Position numbers and translations under genes: made by a program. A stretch of 61,577 nucleotides of DNA from Verrucomicrobiota bacterium (GTDB lineage: Bacteria > Verrucomicrobiota > Verrucomicrobiia > Chthoniobacterales > JACTMZ01): NCBI GenBank assembly GCA_027624625.1, contig JAQBWH010000010.1, positions 1 to 61,577 on the forward strand, written 5' to 3'. This document shows positions 38,364 to 47,331 of the stretch, piece by piece. How positions within the stretch are numbered: position 1 is the first letter of the stretch; each line of letters opens with the position of its first letter. The notes beneath the pieces were generated by a model, which worked only from the letters and a program-made list of their open reading frames with translations, searched no databases and was not told where the DNA came from.

Positions 38364-39110
38364 ATGTCTCTCCGTCTCGGCGTCAATATCGACCATACCG
38401 CCACCCTGCGGCAGGCCCGCTACGCGCGCCATCCGGATGGTCTCCTCGCCGAGCCCGACCCGGTCGAGGCCGCCCTCATCGCCGAAAAAGCCGGCGCCGA
38501 CGGCATCACTGCCCACTTGCGTGAAGATCGGCGGCACATGCAAGACCGCGATATCTTCCGGCTCAAGGAAGCGCTCCGCACCAAACTCAACCTCGAAATG
38601 GGCAACGCGCCGGAAATCGTGGCCCTCGCACTCCAAGTCAAAGCCCACGACGTCTGCCTCGTCCCCGAAAATCGCCACGAGGTCACGACCGAAGGCGGGC
38701 TGGATTGTCTCGCCCACCAAGCCGCCCTGCAGACCACCATCGGCAAACTTCGGGATATCGGAACCGTGGTCAGTTTGTTCATTGACCCCGATCCCGACCA
38801 AATCCGCGCGGCCGCCGACCTCAAAGCCGAGTACATCGAACTCCATACCGGAGCCTTCGCCAATGCGACAGGCAGCAACCGCAGTATCCAACTGCAAAGG
38901 TTGATTGCAGGCGCCGCCCAGGCTGACGAATTAGGGCTTCGCATCAACGCCGGACACGGCCTCAACTACCAGAATGTGAGCGAACTCTTCGTCGTGCCCT
39001 TCATGGTGGAACTCAACATCGGCCACGCCATCATTTCCCGCGCCATTTTCACCGGACTGGCCGACGCCGTGGCCGAAATGAAGACCCTCTGCGCCAAATA
39101 TCCCTTGTAA
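38364..39110 (+). CDS. pdxJ: Pyridoxine 5'-phosphate synthase
   Basis: Condenses 1-deoxy-D-xylulose 5-phosphate with aminoacetone 3-phosphate to pyridoxine 5'-phosphate in DXP-dependent vitamin B6 synthesis. The 248-residue TIM barrel shows the family blocks LGVNIDHTATLRQAR, GADGITAHLREDRRH, LNLEMGNAPE, CLVPENRHEVTTEGG, IELHTGAFAN and LRINAGHGLNYQNV. ATG at 38364. It is likely the last gene of the plus-strand run that begins with the MBL phosphodiesterase, or is expressed from the gap before it. Confidence 0.96.
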   Translation: MSLRLGVNIDHTATLRQARYARHPDGLLAEPDPVEAALIAEKAGADGITAHLREDRRHMQDRDIFRLKEALRTKLNLEMGNAPEIVALALQVKAHDVCLVPENRHEVTTEGGLDCLAHQAALQTTIGKLRDIGTVVSLFIDPDPDQIRAAADLKAEYIELHTGAFANATGSNRSIQLQRLIAGAAQADELGLRINAGHGLNYQNVSELFVVPFMVELNIGHAIISRAIFTGLADAVAEMKTLCAKYPL

Positions 39111-39191
39111 GGTTTTTGTGTTTCCGCGCAGGACGGCACATCACCTCAGAACGACCCCGTGAGATCGGAAGCAAGCCGCCCGTCCTTCGCG

Positions 39192-39210
39192 CCGGGCCCG
39201 TCCGGCCCGG
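39192..39210. terminator. GC-rich hairpin between convergent pdxJ and ribF
   Basis: CCGGGCC and GGCCCGG flank a 5-base loop in the 128-bp gap between two converging genes, where a bidirectional transcription stop is expected. No T-run accompanies it, so it could equally be chance in GC-rich DNA. Confidence 0.35.
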
Positions 39211-39238
39211 GATCGCACGGCGTCCGCCCCAGCTTCTC

Positions 39239-40141
39239 TCAGCGCACCGCCGCGACATCCCGCCCGATCTGAGCGCGTAACTCCTCGACCGACTGGAATT
39301 TTTTCTCTCCCCGCACGAATCGCAAGAACTCCACCTCGATGTCTTGGCCGTAAAGTTCGCCCTCGAAATCCAACAGGTGCACTTCCAGCAAGCGCCGGTC
39401 ACCCGGCGACAACGTCGGCCGCAGGCCCAAGTTGGCCACCCCGGCATAGGACTCCTCCCCGATCCCGACCCGTACCGCATAGACACCGTCGGGTGGTAAT
39501 TGGAACCCGTCCGTTTCGAGATTGGCGGTGGGAAAACCGAGCTCCCGCCCGAGTTTGCGGCCGGGCACGACCCGGCCGAACACCGCGTAAGGACGCCCCA
39601 ACGCCTCCCCGGCAAAAGCCAAATCGCCCCGCGCCACAGCCAGACGGATCGCCGTGCTGGAAATCGGCTTTCCCCCGATGGTCACGGCCGGAATTCCGTC
39701 CACCTCGAACCCACCCATACGCTTGAGCAAAGCGACATCACCGCTCCTTCCTTTGCCGAATTTCCAGTCAGCCCCGACCACCACGCCGCCGAGCGGATGG
39801 CACGCCGCCCGCAAGTCGCCGACAAACTCCTCCGCGGTCTGGCCGGCGAGCGCCGCTTCGAAAGGCAACACGACCAGGTGGGTCACGCCCTCACGCCGGA
39901 GCAGCAATTCCTTGTGTCGCGGGCTGGAAAGACGCAAAGGAGGCTCGCCGCGCTGGAAGAACATCATGGGGTGAGGTTCGAAGGTCATGACCACGGCCGT
40001 TCCACCGGTCTTCTGCGCATCGGCTTGCGCCTCTTCGATCAGCGCACGGTGCCCGCGGTGCAGGCCGTCAAAAATTCCGATGGCCAAGTAAACCGGCCCC
40101 GGTAAGGACCGCAACGACTCCAAATCGTGGAGGACCTCCAT
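39239..40141 (-). CDS. ribF: Bifunctional riboflavin kinase/FAD synthetase
   Basis: Phosphorylates riboflavin to FMN and adenylates it to FAD. The 300-residue protein has an N-terminal nucleotidyltransferase domain (IGIFDGLHRGHRALIEEA and VVMTFEPHPMMFF, then SSTAIR) and a C-terminal flavokinase domain (GRKLGRELGFPTANLE, PPDGVYAVRV, ANLGLRPT, LLEVHLLDFEGELYGQDIEVEF). Start ATG at 40141, 5 bp after the truB stop. Last gene of the nusA-infB-rbfA-nrnA-truB-ribF operon, a common order in bacteria. Confidence 0.95.
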   Translation of the reverse strand: MEVLHDLESLRSLPGPVYLAIGIFDGLHRGHRALIEEAQADAQKTGGTAVVMTFEPHPMMFFQRGEPPLRLSSPRHKELLLRREGVTHLVVLPFEAALAGQTAEEFVGDLRAACHPLGGVVVGADWKFGKGRSGDVALLKRMGGFEVDGIPAVTIGGKPISSTAIRLAVARGDLAFAGEALGRPYAVFGRVVPGRKLGRELGFPTANLETDGFQLPPDGVYAVRVGIGEESYAGVANLGLRPTLSPGDRRLLEVHLLDFEGELYGQDIEVEFLRFVRGEKKFQSVEELRAQIGRDVAAVR

Positions 40142-40146
40142 GCCGC

Positions 40147-40869
40147 TTAGACCCCGCGCAAACGGGACACTTCCGGCAGGCTCATAACACGTGCTTTGAC
40201 CTGCTCCAGTGGCCACGTGCGCAATTCTTCGACCGTGAGTACGCCATCCGCCCGGAACTTTCCGGACGCCGTCCGGCGGAGGGCCTTCAAATGGCCGCCG
40301 CAACCGAGCAGTTGTCCGATGTCGTGGGCATAAGTGCGGACATAAAAGCCCTTGCTGCAGACCACGCGGAACTCCACCTCGGGCAAGGCAACATTAAGAA
40401 TCTCGTGGCCGTAGATGTGGACCAAGCGGGGCTCGCGCTCGACCGTTTTTCCCTGCCGCGCCAACTTGTAGAGAGGCACACCATCCTTTTTGATCGCCGA
40501 GACCATGGGCGGCGTTTGATAAAAATCTCCATGGAAGCCGGCGAAAATTTCATCCAACTTCCCGCGCGTCACCTCCGGGACCGGCTTTTCCTCGAGCACC
40601 GTGCCATCGGCATCCTGGCTTGTTGTCGACTGTCCCAGACGGATGGTGCCGACATACTCCTTGTCCTCGCTCATGAGGAGATCCTGGATCTTCGTGCCAC
40701 GCCCGATCGTGATGATGAGCAAGCCGGTGGCCAGAGGATCGAGCGTGCCGCAATGACCCACCTTGCGGGTGTTGAGCACCCGACGGGTGATCGCCACCAC
40801 GTCGTGCGAAGTCATGCCGGGGGCTTTGTCGACCAGGAGAACGCCGTCAATTATTGTTTCGTACTTCAT
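40147..40869 (-). CDS. truB: tRNA pseudouridine-55 synthase
   Basis: Isomerises U55 in the T loop of tRNAs. The 240-residue protein has the catalytic Asp44 in GHCGTLDPLATGLL, KAPGMTSHDVV at the N-terminus, the FYQTPPMVSAIKKDG block, and CSKGFYVRTYAHDIG. It is somewhat shorter than E. coli TruB and lacks most of a C-terminal PUA domain. The ATG at 40869 lies 23 bases inside the nrnA 3' end, so translation is probably coupled. Confidence 0.95.
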   Translation of the reverse strand: MKYETIIDGVLLVDKAPGMTSHDVVAITRRVLNTRKVGHCGTLDPLATGLLIITIGRGTKIQDLLMSEDKEYVGTIRLGQSTTSQDADGTVLEEKPVPEVTRGKLDEIFAGFHGDFYQTPPMVSAIKKDGVPLYKLARQGKTVEREPRLVHIYGHEILNVALPEVEFRVVCSKGFYVRTYAHDIGQLLGCGGHLKALRRTASGKFRADGVLTVEELRTWPLEQVKARVMSLPEVSRLRGV

Positions 40870-41839
40870 GACAAATGGCCTCCAATACTTTTTCTTCCGC
40901 CGCACCCAGCGGGCCGGACAAACGCGCCCCGGCAGCCTGCGCGTGCCCGCCGCCGCCGAATAGGCCGCAAATTTTACAGACGTCGAACCGCGGCTCCTTC
41001 GAACGCATACTGACGCGCACCTTGTTCTCTGGAAGCTCCTCGAAGAACACTGCGACCTGCACGCCTTGCACTGCGCGGAGGTGATCAATCAAGCCTTCAT
41101 TGTCCTCCGGCCGCACGGCGAGGTTCTGCGCGGTCTCCATGCAAAGGCTGAAGCTGGCCACGCGGTCTTCGCAGCTGAAGCGCGCCGAATTGAGCAACGC
41201 CTTGAGCAACTCGAGACGGCGGCGTGGATAGCTGTCATACATCCGGCGGGACAACTCCGGAACATCGACCCCCTTCTCGACCAAATCGGCCGCCAACCGG
41301 AAGGTGTGCGGTGAAGTTTTGCCGTATTGGAACGACCCGGTATCTGTGGAAATGGCCGCGTAAAGATTGTCAGCAATGGCCGGGGTGATAATGCCCCCCG
41401 CTTTGACCAAATAATCGTAAAGGATCTGTCCGGTGGCCGGCGCCGTGTCGTCGATGTAGTTCAGGTCCCCATAACGGTGATTGCTCACGTGGTGGTCGAT
41501 ATTGATCCACGTGGTCACCTGCCCCGTGGCTTCAAGCACGCGGCCAAGGCGCTCCTTGGTCGAAGTGTCGAGCGCGACAAAGACGTCAAAATCATGCTTC
41601 CCGTGGTCCGGAGGGGCTTGGACCATATTGCTCTCCGGCAGATAGGAGAACTTTTGCGTCAATCCCTCCTCATTCCACAGGGTGACGTCCTTCCCCTCTG
41701 CCTTGAGGTGCAAAGCCATGGCGATGGACGATCCGTAAGCATCGGCATCCGGTCGCAGGTGAGAGGAGACAAGAATGCGGGTGGCTGCATCGAGCGTCTG
41801 CTTGATCTGGCCGAAGGTGGCGTCGATTCCGGAGCTCAT
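40847..41839 (-). CDS. nrnA: DHH/DHHA1 phosphoesterase, NrnA-like oligoribonuclease/pAp phosphatase
   Basis: Degrades short oligoribonucleotides and/or 3'-phosphoadenosine 5'-phosphate. The 330-residue protein has the DHH domain metal motifs SSHLRPDADAYGS, FVALDTS and the signature NIDHHVSNHRYGD. The DHHA1 domain near the C-terminus ends in CGLFGGGGHAQAAGA. Its place between rbfA and truB is conserved in many bacteria. The start overlaps the rbfA stop by four bases. Confidence 0.92.
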   Translation of the reverse strand: MSSGIDATFGQIKQTLDAATRILVSSHLRPDADAYGSSIAMALHLKAEGKDVTLWNEEGLTQKFSYLPESNMVQAPPDHGKHDFDVFVALDTSTKERLGRVLEATGQVTTWINIDHHVSNHRYGDLNYIDDTAPATGQILYDYLVKAGGIITPAIADNLYAAISTDTGSFQYGKTSPHTFRLAADLVEKGVDVPELSRRMYDSYPRRRLELLKALLNSARFSCEDRVASFSLCMETAQNLAVRPEDNEGLIDHLRAVQGVQVAVFFEELPENKVRVSMRSKEPRFDVCKICGLFGGGGHAQAAGARLSGPLGAAEEKVLEAICHEVRNNN

Positions 41840-42192
41840 CCGTCGGACTCCTCCCCTTCGACGCCCAGCTCCTCGAGAATGTCGAGGACGCGGGATCCGC
41901 GTTCGATCGAGGCGTCCAATTTGAAGTGCAGATGCGGGGTAAATTTAAGGACGACACGCTTGGCCACCTCGGCTTGGAGCAGACGCCGGTTGTTTTCCAA
42001 ACGCTCCAGCGCCTGCCTCTGCTGCGCGGCGGTGCCCAGTGCGCCGACAAAGACAATCGCCTTGCGCAGGTCCGGAGCGACGTCCACGGAATGGATCGTG
42101 ATGAGCGCGCCGCCGGAAGGTATTTCACGGAGGACGACCATGCTCAGTTCGCGCTTGAGAATTTCGGCCACGCGGACCATGCGGTTTTTCAT
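41836..42192 (-). CDS. rbfA: Ribosome-binding factor A
   Basis: Assembly factor for the 30S subunit that binds near the 5' end of 16S rRNA. The 118-residue protein has the KH-like fold pattern (RMVRVAEILKRELSMVV, then ITIHSVDVAPDLRKAIVFV, and VVLKFTPHLHFKLDASIERGSRV). Start ATG at 42192, 52 bp after infB. The C-terminus ends in an acidic tail. It overlaps nrnA (ATGA). Confidence 0.93.
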   Translation of the reverse strand: MKNRMVRVAEILKRELSMVVLREIPSGGALITIHSVDVAPDLRKAIVFVGALGTAAQQRQALERLENNRRLLQAEVAKRVVLKFTPHLHFKLDASIERGSRVLDILEELGVEGEESDG

Positions 42193-42244
42193 CTCGGCAT
42201 TTGAGGGTTGCGCGTTCCGGGATGCGGGACCTCCCGGCCCGGGG

Positions 42245-44287
42245 TTACTCGAGCTTCTGGGCGACTTTTTCGAGGGTATAGGCCTCGATGATATCACCGG
42301 CTTCATATTCCTCGTAATCGCCGAGCTTGATACCGCACTCAAAGCCGTTGCGCACTTCCTTCACGTCGTCTTTGAAGCGGCGCAAAGTGGAAATGCCTCC
42401 GTCGTAAATCGGTTGCTTGCGGCGCAACACGCGGGCCCGGGCGGTGCGTAGGATGCGTCCATCGGTCACCATGCATCCGGCCACAATGCCTTTGGTCAAA
42501 TCGAAAACCTGCCGCACTTCGGCATGGCCGATGACGTTTTCGCGGAGTTCCGGCTCGAGCAACCCGGCCATGGCCTCCTTCAGCTGGTCGATCAACTCAT
42601 AAATGATCGAGTAAAGTTTGATCTGCACGCCCTCCCGCTTCGCGGCCGTCGCCGCACTGTTCTCCGTTTTGACCCCGAAGCCGACGACAATGGCATCAGA
42701 GGCCGTGGCGAGGAGAATGTCGGACTCGCTGATCGGGCCGACTGCGGCGTGGATGATGTCGAGGTCGATTTGCTTGGCTTTGATCTCGCCGAGCGCCTGG
42801 ACCAGCGCTTCGAGCGAGCCTTGCACGTCGGCCTTGAGCACGACGCGCAGGGATTTCCGTTGGTCGGCGGCGAGGTCGTCGAAAAGACTTTCCAGCGTCG
42901 CACGCTGCGGGGCGGCCAGCTTCTCTTTGCGCTCCTCTTCCTTGCGTTCTTCGCTCAGGGTGCGCGCAGCACGGTCGGAGTCCATGACCATGAGCTCGTC
43001 GCCCGCCTTGGGCAGGCCGTCGAAGCCGAGAATTTTCACCGGCATGCCCGGGCCGACTTGCTTCACCGGTTTGCCCAGATCGTCGATGAGGGATTTGACT
43101 TTTCCCCACTGCAATCCGCAGAGGAAGGCTTGACCGATCTTGAGGGTGCCCATTTTCACGATGACCGTGGCCGTCGGCCCGCGGCCGGGCTCCATTTCGG
43201 CTTCAATGATGGTGGCACGGGCCGGTGCCTTCGGGCTTGCTTTGAGCTCGAGGACCTCCGCCTGCAAATTCATCATTTCCAGCAGGTGGTCAATGCCGAG
43301 ACCTTTGGTCGCGGAGACCGGACAAACGATGGTCGAGCCGCCCCAGTCTTCCGAAGCAAGATCGTGCTCCTGCAACTGCTGCTTGACGCGATCGACGTTG
43401 GCCGCCGGCAAATCGGTCTTGTTCACCGCGACAATGATGGTCACCCCGGCGGCTTTGGCATGACTGATGGCCTCTTCGGTCTGAGGCATGATACCGTCAT
43501 CGGCCGCGACAACGAGCACCACAATGTCGGTGACATTGGCCCCGCGGGCCCGCATCGCGGTGAAGGCCGCGTGGCCGGGCGTGTCGAGAAAAGTGATTTG
43601 GTGTCCGCCATGGTTCACGGAGTAGGCACCGATATGCTGTGTGATGCCGCCGACTTCGCCCGCCGCGACGCGGGCTTTGCGGATGAAATCCATGAGCGAC
43701 GTCTTGCCGTGGTCGACGTGGCCCATAAAGGTGATGACCGGCGGGCGCGATTTAAGTTCGTCTGCGGCCACCACGACGGTGGGTTCGGATGGCGGGGCGA
43801 CCACCGGCTCGGCTTTGTGCACACCGGCCCCGGTTTGGCGCTTCTCCTTTTCGAAAACAAAACCGTGCTTCTCGCACACCTGCGCGGCGACCGCCGGCTC
43901 GATCGTCTGGTTCAGGTTGGCGAAGATGTTCGTCTCCATCAGGTCTTTGATGACCACGAAGGGTTTGATGCCGAGGGCCGCGGCGAGGTCCTTGACCACG
44001 ATCGGCGGCTTGATGTTGATGATTTGTCTGCCGTCCTCGGTCAACTCCGTCTCGGCAGCCACCGGAGGAACGGGTGCCGCGACGGGCGCCGGCAGGGAGG
44101 GCACATCTTGGGAGGCTTTTTTCTTCGGCTTCTTGTCGATGAGCGAAACAACCTCGACCGGAACTTTGGGCGCCGGCTTGGGCTTGACCGGTTTGGCTTC
44201 GGCGGCGGGCTTGGACGAGGAGAGCGCCGGCTTCGCCGCGGGTTTTCTCACGGCGGGCTTTTTGCTGGCGGGCGCTTTGGTGGGCAT
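42245..44287 (-). CDS. infB: Translation initiation factor IF-2
   Basis: GTPase that recruits initiator tRNA to the 30S subunit. The 680-residue protein is a short form. The first 85 residues are Lys/Ala/Pro-rich and disordered. An IF2-N-type domain follows ([21 protein letters not shown]). The G domain has GHVDHGKTS (G1), DTPGHAAF (G3) and NKTD (G4). Domains II-IV close with [27 protein letters not shown]. Start ATG at 44287, 17 bp after nusA; the in-frame ATG at 44302 would overlap nothing but adds only five residues. Confidence 0.97.
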   Translation of the reverse strand: MPTKAPASKKPAVRKPAAKPALSSSKPAAEAKPVKPKPAPKVPVEVVSLIDKKPKKKASQDVPSLPAPVAAPVPPVAAETELTEDGRQIINIKPPIVVKDLAAALGIKPFVVIKDLMETNIFANLNQTIEPAVAAQVCEKHGFVFEKEKRQTGAGVHKAEPVVAPPSEPTVVVAADELKSRPPVITFMGHVDHGKTSLMDFIRKARVAAGEVGGITQHIGAYSVNHGGHQITFLDTPGHAAFTAMRARGANVTDIVVLVVAADDGIMPQTEEAISHAKAAGVTIIVAVNKTDLPAANVDRVKQQLQEHDLASEDWGGSTIVCPVSATKGLGIDHLLEMMNLQAEVLELKASPKAPARATIIEAEMEPGRGPTATVIVKMGTLKIGQAFLCGLQWGKVKSLIDDLGKPVKQVGPGMPVKILGFDGLPKAGDELMVMDSDRAARTLSEERKEEERKEKLAAPQRATLESLFDDLAADQRKSLRVVLKADVQGSLEALVQALGEIKAKQIDLDIIHAAVGPISESDILLATASDAIVVGFGVKTENSAATAAKREGVQIKLYSIIYELIDQLKEAMAGLLEPELRENVIGHAEVRQVFDLTKGIVAGCMVTDGRILRTARARVLRRKQPIYDGGISTLRRFKDDVKEVRNGFECGIKLGDYEEYEAGDIIEAYTLEKVAQKLE

Positions 44288-44304
44288 GCGGTGGGCGGAC
44301 AAAA

Positions 44305-45609
44305 TTATTCTGCGGCGGCCTCTTCGGCCGGGGCCGGAGCGACTGGTTCTGATTTCTTCGCCTCGAGGCCCTTGGCCCGTTCGACGATTTCGGCGGCCTT
44401 GGCTTCATCGATGCCGAGCATGCCGACCAGATCGGCCGCCTCGACTCCGCCAGCGACAAGATCCTGCGGGCTGGGAATGCCGTTCTGCACCAGTTTGGCC
44501 GCGGTCTCCTCGTCCAGTCCGAGTTGGGTTTTGAACGCCGCGGTCGCGCTCGAAACCTGGTTTTCGAAGGCCTGCTCTTTCGATGCGTCTTTCTCGATGT
44601 CCACCTCCCAGCCGGTCAGCTTGGCGGTCAGCCGGGCATTTTGCCCCTTCTTGCCGATAGCGATGGAAAGCTGATCCTCGTCGACACAAACCTTGACCCG
44701 CTTGTCCACCTCGTTGATCTCGATCGACTTGATCTTGGCCGGCTTGAGCGCCTCGACCACAAATTCCTTCGGGTCATCGCTCCACTTGATAATGTCGACT
44801 TTCTCGTTGTTGAGTTCACGGACGATATTTTTGACGCGCGCACCGCGCATCCCGACACACGCACCGACCGGATCAACCTTGCTGTCCACGCTGGCCACCG
44901 CGACCTTGGTGCGCACGCCGGCTTCCCGGGCAATTCCCTTGAGTTGCACCGTGCCATCGGCAATCTCGCTCACTTCCAACTGGAACAATTTGCGGACGAA
45001 ATTCGGATGGCTCCGCGAGAGAATGATTTGCGGACCGTCTTTCCCGTTCTCCACCGCGACGACGTAGGCCCTGAGGCGGTCGCCCACGCTGTAGTCCTCG
45101 GTCACCACTCGCTCCCGCGAGGGCATCACGGCCTCAAACTTGCCGAGGTCGAAAATCACGTCGCTCTTGATGAAGCGTCGCACCGTGCCGCTAACGATGT
45201 CACCGGCGCGGTCCTTGAATTCCTCGTAAATCCGCTCCTTCTCGACCCGGCGGATGCTCGACATGATGGCATTGCGCGCCACGCCGGCCGCGATACGGCC
45301 AAAAGCGGCCGGTTCGACTTCCACTTCGAGGGAGTCGCCAAGTTCAACGCCGGGTTTGATCACCTGGGCGCGGGCCAGCAACATTTCCTCCTGGGGATTG
45401 GCCACCTTGTCGACGACCAGGACGTTAGCCACACCGCAGATTTTCCCGGTCTTCGGGCTGATCTCGACGCGCAGTTCCCGGGTGTATCCCCCAAAGCCCT
45501 TGCCGGCCGCTTTGATAATGGCTTCCTGCATGGCTTGCAGCAAGGTGTCGCGCGAAATCCCGCGCTCGCGCTCCAAATACTCCAGCATGGTCAGCAGCTC
45601 GTTACTCAT
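44305..45609 (-). CDS. nusA: Transcription termination/antitermination factor NusA
   Basis: RNA polymerase-associated factor that promotes pausing and intrinsic termination. The 434-residue protein has the N-terminal RNAP-binding domain, an S1 domain (GDIVSGTVRRFIKSDVIFDLG), and two KH domains (DPVGACVGMRGARVKNIVREL; LSIAIGKKGQNARLTAKLTGW). One helix-hairpin-helix-like C-terminal repeat (LGIDEAKAAEIVERAKG) is visible, followed by an Ala/Glu tail. Start ATG at 45609. rimP, the usual upstream neighbour, is absent. A promoter and a strong terminator-like hairpin precede the gene, and there is no obvious Shine-Dalgarno sequence. Confidence 0.96.
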   Translation of the reverse strand: MSNELLTMLEYLERERGISRDTLLQAMQEAIIKAAGKGFGGYTRELRVEISPKTGKICGVANVLVVDKVANPQEEMLLARAQVIKPGVELGDSLEVEVEPAAFGRIAAGVARNAIMSSIRRVEKERIYEEFKDRAGDIVSGTVRRFIKSDVIFDLGKFEAVMPSRERVVTEDYSVGDRLRAYVVAVENGKDGPQIILSRSHPNFVRKLFQLEVSEIADGTVQLKGIAREAGVRTKVAVASVDSKVDPVGACVGMRGARVKNIVRELNNEKVDIIKWSDDPKEFVVEALKPAKIKSIEINEVDKRVKVCVDEDQLSIAIGKKGQNARLTAKLTGWEVDIEKDASKEQAFENQVSSATAAFKTQLGLDEETAAKLVQNGIPSPQDLVAGGVEAADLVGMLGIDEAKAAEIVERAKGLEAKKSEPVAPAPAEEAAAE

Positions 45610-45630
45610 GGTCGTGTGTGGTTTGAGGAT

Positions 45631-45658
45631 AAAAAAAAGTGGGCCGAAACCCACTTTT
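45631..45658 (-). terminator. Intrinsic terminator/attenuator in the nusA leader
   Basis: Read on the minus strand, AAAAGTGGG and CCCACTTTT form a 9-bp stem with a 6-base loop, and the T-run extends to eight Ts. The hairpin ends only about 22 bases before the nusA ATG and lies downstream of a good promoter at 45678-45708. It is therefore inside the nusA leader and not only a tRNA terminator. Since NusA stimulates intrinsic termination, this could be an autogenous attenuator. Confidence 0.8.
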
Positions 45659-45677
45659 CGTCAGAAAAGGTTGTGCT

Positions 45678-45708
45678 TTAATATGGGTGGGACGGCCGCA
45701 GGTGTCAA
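45678..45708 (-). promoter_or_regulatory. Sigma-70-type promoter for the nusA operon
   Basis: A consensus -35 TTGACA (45708-45703 on the minus strand) is followed after 17 bases by CATATT (45685-45680); TATTAA at 45683-45678 is an alternative -10. Transcription would start near 45672, about 60 bases before the nusA ATG, placing the attenuator hairpin in the leader. The -35 begins 5 bp after the tRNA-Val 3' end. Confidence 0.65.
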
Positions 45709-45712
45709 GGCA

Positions 45713-45784
45713 TGCGCGATGCAGGGTTCGAACCTGCGACTTCTTGCGTGTGAAGCAAGCGCTCTACCACTGAGCTAATCGCGC
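45713..45784 (-). tRNA. tRNA-Val (anticodon CAC)
   Basis: A 72-nt cloverleaf on the minus strand. The acceptor stem is GCGCGAT/ATCGCGC with discriminator A. The D arm reads TAGCTCAGTGGTAGAGC, the anticodon stem is CTTGC/GCAAG with loop TTCACAC (anticodon CAC, reading GUG), and the T arm is GCAGGTTCGAACCCTGC. CCA is not encoded. It lies immediately upstream of the nusA promoter. Confidence 0.95.
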
Positions 45785-45833
45785 GAAGGATCGCCCGCTT
45801 ATTTGCCACGCGCGGCCTGCCGCGTCAATCCCG

Positions 45834-46874
45834 CTACCGCATAAGGAGGCGGTCCCCGGCGGCCAAGCCCTCCAGCACCGGATAAAAACCGTCGACCTCC
45901 TCGCCTACCCGAATGCGGACGCTCTCCGGGCCGCCTTCGCCCTCCCGGACCCGCAAGACATAGGCTCCCGCCCCCTCAAGACGAACGCAAGCCGTGGGAA
46001 TGAAAAGTTGGTCCGTGTACATGGCGACCGTCGCCGTGGCCTCCCCGGTCAACCCGCCCCGCAGAGCGAGATCCGCATTGGCCAATTCCCCCTCGACCCG
46101 AAAAAGTCGCGTCGCTTCGTCCGAAGCACGCGCCACATGCACCACGGGGACCTGGTAAACTTGGCCCGGCGCGGCTGGCAGCCGGAGACGGACGATCGTG
46201 CCCGCGGGAAACGATGCCACGTCACGCTCATTGACATAAAAAATGACCCGCAGGCGACTGGTGTCAACGAGGCGAACGACCGGTTGGTTGACGTTGACCG
46301 CCTCGCCGACCTGCACGAGGCGCTCGGCCACCGACCCCCCGAAAGGAGCGCGAATAGTGTGGTCCTCGAGGCGGGCGCGGATGGCATCTTCCTCGGCATC
46401 AGCCTGCCTCGCCTCGGACCGCACCGATTCGATCTGCGTCCGTGACACGACCTTGCTTTGGCCCAGTATTTCCGCTTCGCCCAGCAGACGCTGCAATTCC
46501 TCGAGCTTGGCCGAGGCACGGCGGTACTCGCTGGCCACAATCTCGTCGTCGAGCAGCACCAGCGGGTCAGCCGGCCGCACGAGCGAACCGGGCTCGACCT
46601 TGATCTCCGCGACCCGCCCCGATACTTCCGCGGGAACACTGGCCACCAGCCACGGGTCCACCGCCGCCGGAAAACGCCGCTCACGCTCAAGAGTGCGTCG
46701 CTCGACCGTGAAAAAAAACTCCTCGCGCTGCTTCAAGGTGACCTTCTCCTCCTCGAGGCGGCGCTTTTGTTCGATGACCTGAAAATACCGTCCGGTCACG
46801 GCCAGCAGCACCGCAACGAACAAAAGAAGGCCGGCAAAGGCCAGGATGGCGCGTTTGGATCGGCGGGCGAACAT
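45834..46874 (-). CDS. Membrane fusion (periplasmic adaptor) protein, HlyD/RND type
   Basis: A 346-residue protein with one N-terminal transmembrane helix (about 8-29). A coiled-coil hairpin (KLEELQRLLGEAEILGQ...RSEARQADAEEDAIRARLE) is flanked by lipoyl-like halves (VSGRVAEIKVEPGSLVRPADPLVLLDDE and TIRAPFGGSVAERLVQVGEAVN). A beta-barrel domain and a C-terminal membrane-proximal domain follow. Adaptors like this connect an inner-membrane efflux pump to an outer-membrane channel, but no transporter gene is adjacent: the next feature is tRNA-Val. Start ATG at 46874; the upstream TTG is less likely. Confidence 0.85.
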   Translation of the reverse strand: MFARRSKRAILAFAGLLLFVAVLLAVTGRYFQVIEQKRRLEEEKVTLKQREEFFFTVERRTLERERRFPAAVDPWLVASVPAEVSGRVAEIKVEPGSLVRPADPLVLLDDEIVASEYRRASAKLEELQRLLGEAEILGQSKVVSRTQIESVRSEARQADAEEDAIRARLEDHTIRAPFGGSVAERLVQVGEAVNVNQPVVRLVDTSRLRVIFYVNERDVASFPAGTIVRLRLPAAPGQVYQVPVVHVARASDEATRLFRVEGELANADLALRGGLTGEATATVAMYTDQLFIPTACVRLEGAGAYVLRVREGEGGPESVRIRVGEEVDGFYPVLEGLAAGDRLLMR

Positions 46875-46911
46875 GGTCAAAGGTATCTCGCGGAACCGCC
46901 CGCGTCACGCG

Positions 46912-47301
46912 TCAGCCATCAAGCCGCACAACGCACTCGATCTCGACCAGCATATTCATGAGCTGCGCGCCGACCGTCGTGCGGGCCGGATAATCCCCGA
47001 CGAAGAATTCCTTGTAGACCGCGTTCATCTCGCCAAAATTTTTCTCGGTCAGCTGGGCAAGGAAGACCCGGCAGCTGACCACATCGGAGAGCTTGGCCCC
47101 GGCCCCCTCGACAACCTTGCGCATATTCGCGAGCACAATGCGGGTCTGCTCACCGACCGGACCGTCGCACATCTTGCCGGTCGAAGGATCCATCGGCGTC
47201 ATGCCGGAAACGAAGAGGAACTTTCCCTCGGCAGCTACGGCGAGGGAGTAAGGACCGATGGCCGACGGGCCTTCGGGGACGGAGGTGATGCATTGGCGCA
47301 T
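46912..47301 (-). CDS. ridA: RidA-family enamine/imine deaminase
   Basis: Hydrolyses reactive 2-aminoacrylate-type enamines made by PLP enzymes. The 129-residue protein has GPYSLAV, FLFVSGMTPMDP, and the catalytic Arg107 in DYPARTTVGA. The terminal VEIECVVRL block supplies the conserved Glu. Length and motifs fit the family. Some members act on other imines, or on carbamoyl compounds in pyrimidine breakdown (RutC-like), but the gene is far from the pyrimidine cluster. Confidence 0.9.
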   Translation of the reverse strand: MRQCITSVPEGPSAIGPYSLAVAAEGKFLFVSGMTPMDPSTGKMCDGPVGEQTRIVLANMRKVVEGAGAKLSDVVSCRVFLAQLTEKNFGEMNAVYKEFFVGDYPARTTVGAQLMNMLVEIECVVRLDG

Positions 47302-47331
47302 AAAACTCTTTAAGCCGCTGGCCCGGCGAAA

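Noticed and set aside
42524..44674. A 716-codon plus-strand frame opposite infB and nusA
   Set aside because: Mirror of infB codons; Gly/Asp/Arg/Phe-rich with no motifs. infB on the minus strand is unambiguous.
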